Made by a program: the position numbers and the translations under genes. Source: Hemerocallis citrina (lineage: Eukaryota; Streptophyta; Magnoliopsida; Asparagales; Asphodelaceae). From it: a stretch of DNA of 64,000 nt. The DNA lies in contig CM030358.1 of the NCBI GenBank assembly GCA_017893485.1, positions 147,820,926-147,884,925 on the forward strand, in the 5' to 3' direction. A model generated the notes under the pieces. That model did no database searches and had not been told where the DNA came from. It saw nothing but the letters and a program-made list of their open reading frames with translations. Every line of letters begins with the position of its first letter. Position 1 is the first letter of the stretch. This document shows positions 27,401 through 41,000 of this stretch, in pieces.

Positions 27401-30400
27401 TCCTACTCAGCCCCAACTGAATCTGCCCCAGTGCCTTCTGATCCAAACGATTCCACTCCGTCAAGACCTTCGCATCCTTGTCTGCACCTACCGGCTTCTC
27501 ATCAAACAACGGACCATTAAGATCTTTCTGATGAAGATACACTAGCATCTGAATCTTTCACATCGCGAAGTCACTCCCATCGAATCTCGATCTCCATCTT
27601 ATTATCGGCCATCTCGAACCAACTGCTCTGATACCACTTGTCGGAAAAATCTACTCAACTCGTAGTGCTAATAGCAGAAGTGCACCACAAGCAATAGAAA
27701 CTCCCAAGAAATAGATGAACCATTAACAAGCCAGCACAATATATGGATCTCACAAGAACACAACCAATATGTAGAGATAACCAACACTTCTTATTCCCAA
27801 AGAAATACAAAGATTACAAGAAAGATTACAACTCTCAATCTATCTCTCCCACCTTTGAAACACTCGGCACTCTCTTGAGGTTGAATAATGATCAGCACTA
27901 GATTACCAAACCCTAGAGTTTACGGCCATATATACAGCCCCCGAGCAAACCCTATAAGATAAACACAAATATAGCAAATTGGGCCTTTCTCCCGTAAGCC
28001 CAAAAGAAACAATCAGCATCGGTGTCGGTCGACTGCCCCCCAGGCCGGTCGACCGCATCGTGCAACATCAATCCAGAGGGCTGACCGGTCGACCGCACCC
28101 CTAGTGTCGGTCGACCGTCCCCTCCTCTGTTCGACGGCTGCACTCGAAGAACCCCCAGTCGACTAAGTCGGTCGACCGCACCCCTAGCCGGTCGACCTGC
28201 AACCCTCCAGACTTCTCTTCTTCTACTTACTGCTTGTCTTCCCTTGCTTCTTTGTCTTCTCCTCTTCTTCTCCAACTTCAAGTACCTCGTGCCTACGTGT
28301 ATTTGAGGCCACAATTCCTAACAAAAACACCCCTAAACTTATACTTGTGGTATAAAAACACCTCAGAACTTTCATTCATGTTTTACACCCCCCCCCCCCC
28401 CCCCCCACACACAAAAACCCTTCTCTTAATTTTATGCATTTGAAGGGGTGTTTTTTGAGAAAAAAAAAATTGAGGGGTATCCGATCAGAAACACATATAG
28501 TTAAGGGATGTTTTTTTTTCCTATGACACGAGGAAATTTCCTCCTATGGCACACTAAAAACTCATTTTCCGCAATCAATATTCACGATCCGCACCATTCA
28601 AGTTCACTTCACTTCATAAAACATAGAGTGGAGAAAAATTATTAAATATGAATATGTTTTGCCCATTCATTATGAGGTTGCAAAAATGAACGGTTTTTAG
28701 CAACACAACCATTGCGATCATTAAATACATGGGAAAAACATTCAACTTTGATAATATTTCATCCTTCTATGTTTTATAACATACTGAACACTTTAAACAG
28801 TGTGGATCATGCATTTGGGAGGAAGGGAAATGATTTTCTAAGGTGCCATAGGAGGAAATCTCCTCATATGCCACCTTTCCTTCCGTTCTCTATTTCAAAT
28901 TTAGCCGTAGAAAAAATTCTAACCAAGTAGTTGATTAGTGTCCTTAGTTTCAGCTGACAATCCTCAGTCTTAGTCTAGTACGGCTGCTCCTCATGGTGTT
29001 AAGTTCACTAATCTGAGATCAGACAGCTCTTGTCCTTGAAAACATCAAATAAATCATCCACAGTTGATTACTTCCTTAAGAATGCATCTTCTTCACACCA
29101 CTTTAAAACTTCGCTCTTTACATTAAACAAAATACCATACATCAGAAAATAGTACAAACAATAGATACCTGTGCCTGAAGCCGCAACTTTTCTTGTTTTA
29201 GCAAAAATATCTCAGTTTCAGCCTGAAAAAAAACAAACAGCAATTCAAATTCATATCTAGTTATGCAATAATCAATATCATTGAAACAAGGCTTAATTTA
29301 TATGAACTTACTATCTCTTTTGAACGGCGAAGATAGCTGATTACATTCTGCAAATCATTCTCGGGTTGTGAATCTTTACTGTGAGAGGAATAGACAGAGG
29401 AACTATGTTCCTTATCAGCCAACTTAATATGCAAAGCCTCCAATCGAGTATGCAGTATTTTGTTCTGCAGGAAGAACAAAAATTAGCAGGAAGAAATAAG
29501 CATAGAGATACAATTGAGATACAGTCAATCAATACCATAATAAATCATTCAGCACCAGGAAATAACTGTACAGACACAATTGAGATACAGTCAATCAAGT
29601 TCCGTTCTGTGTTAATAAAGCATTCAGCCCAAGAAATAAGCTTATGGACACAACTGAGAGTCAATCAAGTTCCATTGCATGTTAATAAAGCATATCCACG
29701 GGCGCATGTGTGAGCCAGTATGACAAAGACCAATGCTTAATATATATAAAAGATGCTAGATTATTTGAATATAATTAAATTTACCACTGAAACGAAAAAT
29801 TGAAATACCTTATTTGCAAGTAAATAAATAATCAAATGAAAACATGTGAGCACATCAAATCATCATTCCACTATAAATTAAAGGAAACATTTCACTCATA
29901 ATAAAAATTTATGACATGATGGCCGAAGCTGTACTGCAGACTACAAACAACAGTATAGTAAATCCATCAAGACAAACCCAGGAAAACGTTAGTGATCTAA
30001 GCTGTATAACAGACAACATTTAATATAACCATCCAAAGACAGAAAATTGCTTGAGGATTATGCTCAAAATGTATATAGCAACAGCACATGACAAATCGAA
30101 CAAAGCTAATTTTGTTACTATAGAACATACATAATACATGCAAAATATGCATAGAAGATACGACTATGAAAATTATTTGGATATGGTACCTGTTATAGCT
30201 AATGCAATGCAATTTCAGTTAAATACTGACCTGTTCATTCACTTCATTATACTTTCTTTCAGCAACACTTCTTAATTCCTGCATCTCTGTTTTCGCTTTT
30301 TCCCACCATTCCTTTAAGAGATCCTGAAAGTTGCAATTATTGTTTCGATTAGGAATTCAGATGGGCAGTTGGATAAAAGGAATTTGTGCGTATGTGGGTG

Positions 30401-30739
30401 GGTGGGTGGGGGAGGTCTTCAAGAGAGCTCGCCAAGGTGGGGCCATCCTATGGACTATCCAAACCGTTCATCTTGTTCTAAATACCTAAACATGTGAGAT
30501 CAAGTCATGTGAACTACCTTTGCCCTTGCATCATACAGTTATTAAAAATACAGATGTTTTAGCCACACAATTTCTTAAAAAGCTTATTAAGTACATGGAC
30601 AAACAGATTTCTAATGACTTGGTTCTGCATTCTTCGACTAATTTAAGAATTTATAACTAAATGAACGGTTAGGATTGCTCATAGGATTTCAATGAAGGTG
30701 AACCTCGAGGCCTAGCCATACGTTTCTGTGACGTTGTAA

Positions 30740-30774
<35 letters not shown>

Positions 30775-32203
30775 AAAAGGAAGATAATGTGGCATAAGAG
30801 GAAATTTCCTACTATGACACCTTAAAAGTCTTATCCCCTCCTAAATGCATGATCCACACCATTCAAAATGTTCAACATGTCATAAAATATAGGAGGATGA
30901 AATTATTATCAAAGTTTAATGTGTTTTTCCCATATATTTAATGATCGCAAAAGCTGTATTACTGAAAAACCGTTCATTTTGCAACCTCGTGATAAATGGG
31001 CAAAACATATTCAAATTTAGTAATTTTTCTTCACACTATGTTTTATGATATGAAGATTAACTTGAAGGGTGCACATCGTAAATTTTGGTTGCTGAGAATG
31101 GTTTTTAGTGCGGTCGTATCAGTGTTTGTTTGTGTGTGTGTGTGTGTGTGTAGAGAGAGAGAGATGGAGGGAATACATAAAATTAACAGCAAGCAATATA
31201 GGCATTTCGAGGGGAAGAAGAGAGAAGCATACCTTAGTGATTGTTATTTGTCACATTCTTTTTAAATTTTATCACGAGATAAAAGATCAATTGAGTTTTA
31301 AACAATGGAATTTTGAGTTGTGTGGGTATTAAATAATGTATGTAACTTGTTCCAATCACAGGGGATTTTATATGTTTCCATAATAACAATACCAACCGAT
31401 TATGTAATACCTGAAAGCTCTACCAAAATAAAAGTTCTATTCAAAACGGTTTTGAACAAATAATTCAAGTAAGCTTATTATATGATATAGTAGAAGGCTA
31501 AATAGTAGAAAACTACCCTAAACTCTTGAGTAGATTGACTACCCTAAACTTGCTATAATACGAATAACCCCCTAAAACTTTCAGTTTTGGACAAAATAGT
31601 AACAATTATCTACCTCAAACTTTTTATTTAATTTCAAGAAACTAGGTAATTGGTAGCCACTTTTTCAGAAAAAACCACCCTACATTAGGATAGTTAATTT
31701 AAAAACTTAAAAAGAGTTTAGAGTTGTTATCAGTAAAAATAGAGGTTTAGGGGGGTTACACATATTAAAGTAAGAATATGGTAGTTAATTTTAAAAACTC
31801 GAGAATTTAGGGTGGTTTTTACTATTGAGCCAGTGTAACTCATGCAACACAAAAAGTTGCGAAATATTGACCCAATAGATGCATCATCAAATACATAAGG
31901 CTAATTTAGTGATAAACACCCTATAGATTAGGTTTTTTCGTACTAAATACCCTGAACTGCAATTTTTTTGTACTAAATGCCCTTTTCTTTTTTCCTAATT
32001 GCACCCATAAACCATTTAGGGAGTGTTTGTTTCTTGCAGTTGCAAGTGAAAAGTAAGTAGCGTTTTCCCTCCAAAGCTTTATAATCCAATTACCAAAACA
32101 TCCCCTACAATTCAACATAACCTCTATTCTATCTATTACTACTTTCATTTCCCTCCAAACGATTAAGAACACTGAGATTCAACCATTTGGGTTTTTTTTG
32201 GGA

Positions 32204-32234
<31 letters not shown>

Positions 32235-33490
32235 AGCGACTTCCACTTGCAAGCTACCAAACACTGTGGCCCTTGGAGGACTAAATTACCCAAACCAATA
32301 ACAAAAACCTTACAACATAAATCTTGGAAATAAAAAAAGAATTATATTTTCCAAAATCGTTGGAGTTGCCTATCCAATTTATTGATGAGAAACCTAAAAA
32401 GCAAATTTCATTTGAAAATTAGTTGGGTTGCTCGCTCATTTGTTAAGGATCGCATCTAGAAAGATATATTCTGCTACCTTAGAACTTCATGCCCACGAAT
32501 CACACTCACATATTTCGGAGTTACTATGTAAATATTTTTGTTGGGATGGAGGGAATTATTGATTTTTGCCATTAGGCGTTTCACATGGACGGAAAGGTAC
32601 AAGTTATATAGTTTAGGATTTTCATCTGGGTACAATATTAATGGAGACACAATAATTTAGGGTTGGAACATCTTGTACCTTTCCATCCATGTGAAAGGCC
32701 TAACGGAAAAAATCAATAACCCCCCCCCCCCCCCCCCAAAAAAAAAAGATGCAGTAACAAAAATTAATGATTGATGGAAGGAATGATTTAGGGTTGGAAA
32801 TTTGGGGGAAAAGAAGGTTCTAATGAAAGAGGTATTTTAAAGAAATTATGTGGAGGGTAAAAATGTCTTTAGAATACCATGTGATGTGGATGTCGGGTAT
32901 TTAGTACTAAGAATACTATTATTGGAAAGTTACATTAAAGTATTTGTACTCAAAACTGGAAACCATAGGGGCATTAGCAAAAACATGCATTTTTGTGTAG
33001 GATTATATGTGTAGGATTATATTATTTAATTTATCATATAGCTATAACCTAAGTCCAATACATAAATAATATGGGGGGTTTAATTTCTTGCAATTATAAT
33101 GCAACTAAAAAGTAGCTGCAACGAAATTTGCAGCAACCAAATCTAGAAACCATTTAACTAGTGTTCTAAAAGTCGTTTGACGGTAGTCGGGCAACCAATG
33201 AGGGCCTAGCGCTAACACTTTGTAAGCAGGGCCAAGGCGGCTAAGCGCTAGGCAATTTATTTTATTTTATTTTATATATAAAAGAAAATATAATATTGCA
33301 TAAAATACAAGATATATATAAAACTAAAAAAATAACTCAAAAAATCATAAATGGAAATTAGCTCGATGGTTTTTGCGTATTGCCCATTGCCCATTATTAA
33401 GATTCCAATGAGAGGGGCAATCAATTTGAAATTTTGACGATTTGGGGAAAGCAAGAGCGATTTAGGAGATTTATGATTTCAGGTTTTTTG

Positions 33491-33530
<40 letters not shown>

Positions 33531-34368
33531 CACGGGGGTTGGCAGTTTTTAGAATGTGGAAATTTAAGTGAACGAGTTCACTTAACAAACAAAAAAAACC
33601 GCTCAGACCTGCCTAGACCTGCCCCAGGACTGCCCAGGTAGCCAAACCGATTTTTTATGGGCAAGTCGGCTGGGGATGGCCTAGCACCTAGGCGCGACCT
33701 AGAGAGATTTTTAGAACACTGCATTTACTGTAAGATGCATATGCATCATAAAATTATGATAGAAAATAATAAAATGTAGGGTTAGCATTTAATTTATCAT
33801 ATACCTATAACCTAAGAAGTCCAACAAAATCAAAACATTTCAAAAATAATAAAACAAGGAATACTGAATGAACGTCACAACAGAAATACATAGATATGGA
33901 AGTGAACATTTTCATAAAGTGTGCAAGATACATGACCTTAAAAAATGGGCAAGTAAAAGTTAGAAAAGTTGTTACTTAGACATCATTCCATTAGAACTGT
34001 GTAGACTAGTCATGTTGTGAGCAATATACATCTAAATGAAAGGCAAATTACACGAAATAGAAAAGAAAAAATTGGACCTTGCTAGAACTAGAAACAAGGA
34101 AACCAGAACTCAAATTACCCAAGGCTCAGAGTAGTCTGGCAACACAATACATACCCAAAGTATTAGGCTGATATGGGGTGGTGAACCTAAGGATCTATCT
34201 GATATTGTGAAATACCAGCCCCATAAATCAGTGACTATAAATCGATAGCATCCAATCGTCAGTTTGCAATCCATGCACCATGCAAAACGAAGGAAACCAC
34301 TAAGCACCAAAAAAATTTACAATATTGGTTACAAAAAAACATTCTTCTTTTGGGGTGGGTGTGTGTGT

Positions 34369-34418
<50 letters not shown>

Positions 34419-37400
34419 GGGACTACTGATAATCTATGCCAATCAAATCATTTTTTGGTGGAGATTTGGTGCACAAAGAAAATTTATGAGTTCTATGGTG
34501 ACCAATAATTCCAACAAATTGATAACACTACAAAATCATCTAAGCAGGCTACGAAATCCTACAGGATGAAACATAGCAAATTGGAGAAAGAGGAAGACAA
34601 GACAGAAAGATACAGTGACACTTCCATAAGTTAAAATACAAGAATCTTTGTCCGTTACAAAATAGAGCTAGGTGTCCATTTTACCAATTCTGACGTATAT
34701 ACATACTAGTAATAAAGTGTTTAGAAATAGAGAAATGGGAGGCTCTCAGCCTCATAATAATAGGCGGTGCTTCCCTCATATAGAGTGATCGTAATTAACG
34801 TAAATATTCAATGTCATAATATGTATGCCTATAAAATATCAAATGGTCTAGAGATCCTTTACAAATGTTTTAAGTCGTCGTAAAACAAACAAATTTGCAA
34901 TAACATAACAAATTGGCATCAACAGATGCATGGGTAAGAAGCTTCCAACGACTTGAATTTTCATACACATGCCTCATATTACATAAGAAACATGATGACC
35001 GCCCATACAGTGTCTGCATGAGTATAACCACTCTATATAAGGGTATTCTTCTCCTATAAGTATGAGGTTCCCTTTGCTCATTAAAATAAGCAGACACTAT
35101 AATGTTTATATTTTGTAAACTTCATAACTAGCATTTTGAATGTCATGACAAGGAATTCAACAATAAAGTGGAAGGTTAATAAGATATATAAACCTAAACT
35201 TTTGACATTTGTTTTCATTTTGCTGAAATATTTTGATTTGTTAATTTTTACTAGGTTTGGCCGTGGGCACGTCCCTACGACACGTCTTCAGAACGATGCA
35301 GCATAAACCCTATAAAAAGTAAAATATACCATACAATTCTTGACAGTTTCAAAGAGTAAGGGTTACATTTACTTTCCAGCATTTCGGATGCACGAATCTG
35401 AAACTTCCATCATGTTGTTCATGTAGCTCAAGTTTGAATAGTAAGACAACAATTAGTTGTAAATAAAAGTCCATGTTTCCATCAGCATATGTTGAAAAAT
35501 AATTATAAATGGGGTGTAAAATCCAACTTCTTAGAACTTTGAAGGTGCAGAATGATGAAATTTAACTTTTGAGGAGATATTTGCTACTTTCAGTTTAACT
35601 TTAGAGGTTGAAATTTATCCAAGTGAATATCCATTTAAATCTTCCATTGCATTGAAATCAATCAGAAAACACAGTAAATTTTCTACATGAACAATCAAAA
35701 GAAGCATAGAAATTATTTAAAAACCTGGGAAATTTACACACCTGCAATCTGAAAATCTAAATTTTTGGGTAGAAAGAGAGAGATATCCATTTAAATATTC
35801 CATTGCATTTGAAATCATTCAGAGAACTCAGTGAAATATTCTACATGAGCAATCAAAGGATGCATAAAAAATTTTAAAAATCAGAAAATTTACAAACGTG
35901 AAATCTGAGAATCTAAATTTCTAGGTAGAGAGAGAGAAATCTGAAAAAGTGAAGAGAAGAGAGAGAGATAGTAATAAAGGAGGATTTTTGTTTTGGAGGA
36001 AAATTTAGTTTTGGGGAGAAAATGTATTTTGCGAGGGTGAATGTGAGCCATTGATTTTGTTTCAATTGACGGAGAGCCACTCGATAGCTTTTTTTGAAAT
36101 TGTCTTGTGATTTATTATATAGATAATCGTGTACACTCTTTTTTTACCTGTGTAAATAATACAAATGATGTTGACTGTACAAGATATCTTAGATGAAAAC
36201 TAACGTTGCATCAGCTAATACAGCATGTACAATTTTGATAAACATTAATCATAATGTAATAAAATAAATTATGAAATAATCAAAAAAGTTATGTAGATAG
36301 AAAATTAAAAGCTCCATTGGGTACCGACAGTTATGGACTCAATGTATAGTCATACCAAAATAGATACTGTGATTACATTAATAATAGAGGGGAGGAAATG
36401 GGGTGATGGGGGGCGAGACATTGTCTTTCCAAGCAAATGTACATCACATACTAATGGAAAAACTTTGCCAATCAATCTTACATCTATCTCCTTAAGTATG
36501 TCGAAGTTCTAGTTATTTAGAAGCACATGACATAATTCGGATAATCTAATACTTCTGAACTTAGATACCATTAAAATTAAATATCTTCATACTAAGTAGT
36601 AAGTCTTCAGGGTGTGAATATAAGAAGCTCAAACATAAGATATATGCAGATATTTGGTATAACCAACATGTTAAGCACTGATGTCAGAAAAGAGAGATGT
36701 CATGAGACAAACACTCAATGAGAAAGCTAAACAAACAAGAAGCAAACGTTCAATATGTTATATAAGCTTAATCAAACATTGTAACCTGGCTCAGAAAGGA
36801 TAATTCATGATAATTCATGATTCAATTCGCTCAAAATATTTAAGAGATTCTCTTTTTGAAGTAAAGATTCGGTAAGTCAATGAACCCATAAAAAAAAATT
36901 GTATTCCATAGATCACAATTGCACATGGATGCCAGAGTCCAAGAGCAAGTATGAACAAGAATATAGACTGCAACTAACCATATTAACAACACCGTGATTG
37001 ACAATAAGCAAGAAAAAAGAAAATGAGGATAAATTCCTTACATTTTCAGACTTCTGTGACTCAGTAAGTTCCTTATACTTGGCTGCTTCTGATTGCAATA
37101 AAGACAACTCTTTAGAAGTATTCGTCAATTCTTGGATTGTCTCAGACTGAAGAATAACCTGCAAACAATTGAAAAAGTAAAACCTAAAAAGAATAACAAA
37201 TAATCCAAAATTTTGATCAATTAAGTTATAATTTATAATCCAAAACAGAAAAATAGATATAAAACACTGCACAGAAATTTGCATACACCCGTTGAAAATG
37301 AGACGTTATCAACTAAGCCAAACAGATGAACAAAACTTACTGAAAATTAAACAACTTAGGGAATAAACTCATAACATGTAGTGTAACTAGGTAAAGGCCG

Positions 37401-37981
37401 CGAAGTGCAATTGACCAATTATCAACTATGACCAACAAAGGGGAAATAGAGTACATGTAGAATAAGTAAGAGCATATAATTTAAGCAAGATCCAAATTCT
37501 CGTTATCGAGATGTGTAACAGTCTGCTTAAATCTTTTGAAAGGAATATCAAGAAATAATAAGTCAATGACTCACTGTAGGTCTGTAGGTCTGTAACTGAT
37601 ATCAGCAACTTCAAAAGCATTTGTAATAATAGCATAAAAACAGTCTGATAATTCATTGTAGTTTGGAGATATTGAAAAGAAAAAAAAAACTAATCGTGTC
37701 ATACAAAACTCTAAATTTATAATATACTCCCTCCGTTCCCAAATGTACTCACTCTTTTAAAGAAACATCTAGATTAGTGCATTAGGAAATAAATATCACT
37801 CTTAATTGAGCCTATTAATTAGCGTACTTAAGGAAATGCCCTCTTATTTGATTGTGTTTGTTTTTTTCTAAAATTAAGCTCTAGTTTGGTTTAAAATGCA
37901 ATTAGTTGAGAGATTAAGAGTGAAAAGACATTGTGTTGGAAATCATAAATGACTCACATTTTGGACCCCCCCCCCCCCAAA

Positions 37982-38013
<32 letters not shown>

Positions 38014-41000
38014 AAATGACTTACATTTCGGGACGGAGGGAGTATATCACATAAATTTCATTGTTGCAATCAACACAATATTTAAGGCCTTTGGAATTTC
38101 TCAATTGAAAGCAGGTCTGGGGGCCTAGAAATAGTTCAATCCAAATTTCGGCCTTTTGACATTAGACCATCATAACTTTAATGTTTTTTTTTTTTTTTTG
38201 CAAACTAAGGAAATGTTGGCCACTTCTCCCTAACTGAGTAATTCCAGTTGAGAAAGAACTTAACCAGACATGTCATCGACTCATTTCACCATAATACCCT
38301 TGAAAATGAACATTTGGAGCCACATAGACCTTCACATTAATCAGCCAACACAAACATAGACAACATCATAATCCTAGAAAAATAATTCTTGGCAGTAGTG
38401 TATTAATACTATAACTTGCAGACCATCATAAATAGAAAAAACAACAGGGGGTGTCATGCATATAGGGTCAATGAAAGGGCCTTTTCAATGTTGAAAGGTG
38501 CCGTTTAAATAGATTAAAAAGAGAAAAAACTGCTTGACAGAGTGTAATCATAACAACAGCAAGCTCAGATTATTAATAATGGGACCTGAATGAGGGCATG
38601 TGGGCATGTGTGCAGATGCATGACTGTGAACCAATACATGGCTTAAACAATAACAATTTGCAAAATAGATAACTGGCAAAAAGAGAACCTGTCTCTCATA
38701 GTTGTCCTGGGAAGTTCTCCAACGTTTGTGCTCCATATCAACGTCACCTTTCAGCGAAGATACTTGGTTTTCAAGAGCCTGAATCTGTGTTCTAAACAAA
38801 CCAGGCAACAAAATATTAAAATACAAGTCATTATTCACTTTTGTTTACAAATAATGAGATAGAAACTTGTACAACTCACAATTTTTCAGTAATATCTTCC
38901 CTCAACTTTGAGGTTTCAACCATTGCAGAAGAAAGTAATTGCTCTTTATTCTCAATAGCTGAAGCAGCTTCCTCAGATTTCAGTTTGTAGTTGTTTTCCA
39001 GTTCATCAATCTTCTTCAACAGAGACTGAACCTCTTCTTCTAATGTCCTCCTTAGCTTCTCTGCCTATAAAAAATCGCAAGAAGTTGAATCAAAAGAAAT
39101 TTGACTGAATATGAATGAAGGCAGAAGTGAAATGTTACTTTAAAAAACACTGTTTTACCTCTAACTTGTACTCTTCATGTGCAGACTCCATTTGCTTCAG
39201 TGCAGTTTCATTTGTTCTTGATATTTCTTTGTACTGTAGCAAAAAACAATGAAGAATGTTACCAAAGTAAGGGGAAATGCAAGTAAAAAAAAACCATGGT
39301 ACCTGCAGCATATATTCTTTGTTTAATCGTGCTTCCTCTTTCAATCTCTCAAGCTCGTCCTTCAATTTCCACAACTCTCCAACACCCTAGTCGAAATTGT
39401 GAGACATTAGGCATGCAGAGGACAAATGATGAAAAGAAAGCCAACAATCAATAAAGCGAGAAGGTCGCTAAGGTAAATCTTAGTAAGGTACGATTTTTAG
39501 GAACAAAGTACAAGCTTAAGAAGACATAAATTAAGTTATAAAGTACTCTCCAGGACAGTGGCAACGACAAAGTCAAGTTACTGTTACATGCGCAGTTAGT
39601 TTATGTGCATGCCACAAAATACATAAATGGTAAAATATTCTTAAGAAAAAGATTAGCGAATCAGGAGGATGTGGTGCAGACTTAAGGAATTTGACAGCAA
39701 ATATTAGTAAGATGATTTTTCAGAAATCAAATTTAGGACACGATAAACATCAGGAAACAAATGCATACAGGAAAATTCAAACTTAAATGTTCTTAAATAA
39801 ATATCAGAAACGAGAGCAAATTAAACGAAACAAAAATTAGATTTTGGGGAAACCGTCATGATAGGAGATAATGACCTATAAAAATTGCATATAATGATCC
39901 AACAAAGTTGAGGGTCCAACAAAGTTGATACCTAATGCTGCTCGTTCACAAAAAAGTTCATGACAAAGGTTTTCAACAGAGACAAAAAGTTTCTTCATTT
40001 GAAGCGCTCAATTCTTTTCTTTTAATCAGGCTTATGAATAATTATCATCTTAAGGAATGCCTTGGCCACGACATTCCTATGCTTAGTTCGAATTATTACA
40101 GTTGCACTAAGTCTCTTCAGTGATCAAAGTTCTAAATCCAATATTGGAATTTTCTCAGTTAACAGTTTCGTGTATCGGATAGGAGATACAGGATAATGTC
40201 TCAGGACAATGGAATCATATCAGGCGTTCCTGACAGAGACCGAATAGATATATGTTTTGAAAACTTAAGGAAATAACATATGTTCTAAATGTCATCCATT
40301 TAGTAAAATATTTTAATAATGCAAGCAGAGATAAGAATTAAAATATTAAACACAATAAATGCTCACAGTGTAATAAAAATAAATAAACCATTAACTAAAA
40401 AGATCTCAAATACAATTTTGATATAACTGAACTAACTCTGGGGAAGCGATGCGAATGTTTCCTGACAGTGTACTCACAGTGTACTCACAACCCAGGTGCG
40501 ACTCTCAAGAAATATATTTGAGATATTTATGAGGCTACTAACCACATTTAGGATATCATGTTATTTTTTATATGCTACAAGACATTTACCACACGCTCCA
40601 ATCATCCATTTTTCGGCATTAGAACTCGAAGGTCGACACAACTCCAGCATCAGACATTTTACATCTTGGTGAATGTAATCACTAAGCTGAGGTTAGTAGG
40701 AAAGAATTTTGAAAACAGTCTGATATTATACTCAATGTAACTTTCATGGGAAACTATGGAAATTTTAAAATGCATGTGATTATTATTATGACTCTCAAAT
40801 GTACCCTTAGCATGTGTTTCAAACCACCAACTCAAATTTTATAGGTTTTGTATCATCAGGGTTACATGATTACATGTTATATATTTATATCACTTTGGTA
40901 CCAATTGTTCTTGTTATATTAATATTATTTATTACAAGTAGGGTAAATATTTGACATCAATTATTTAACAATTAAGTGATTAAATGAATCATGTACCATT

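Larger units (their letters stand above)
25107..28323 (-). mobile_element. Non-autonomous Copia-like LTR retrotransposon with gag and protease only
   Basis: LTRs at 25107-25762 and 27639-28323 run TGT...ACA on both strands and are flanked by a perfect 5-bp target duplication AAAAC (25102-25106 and 28324-28328). On the minus strand a primer-binding site TGGTATCAGAGCAG follows the 5' LTR (27638 down), and a purine tract AAGTGGGAGAT precedes the 3' LTR (25763 up). The internal region is only 1.9 kb and holds gag and protease relics but no integrase or reverse transcriptase. This is the architecture of gag-carrying non-autonomous elements (TR-GAG type). Confidence 0.9.
24958..28519. mobile_element. 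Foldback MITE split by the Copia-like element
   Basis: The left arm (24958-25016: AAACACCCCTCCACTATATG...TTTCTGATCAAACACCCCTC) is the reverse complement of the right arm (28463-28519: GAGGGGTATCCGATCAGAAA...). Without the LTR element (25107-28323 plus one AAAAC) the MITE would be about 340 bp long. Its loop holds the C19 tract at 28388-28406. Confidence 0.7.
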
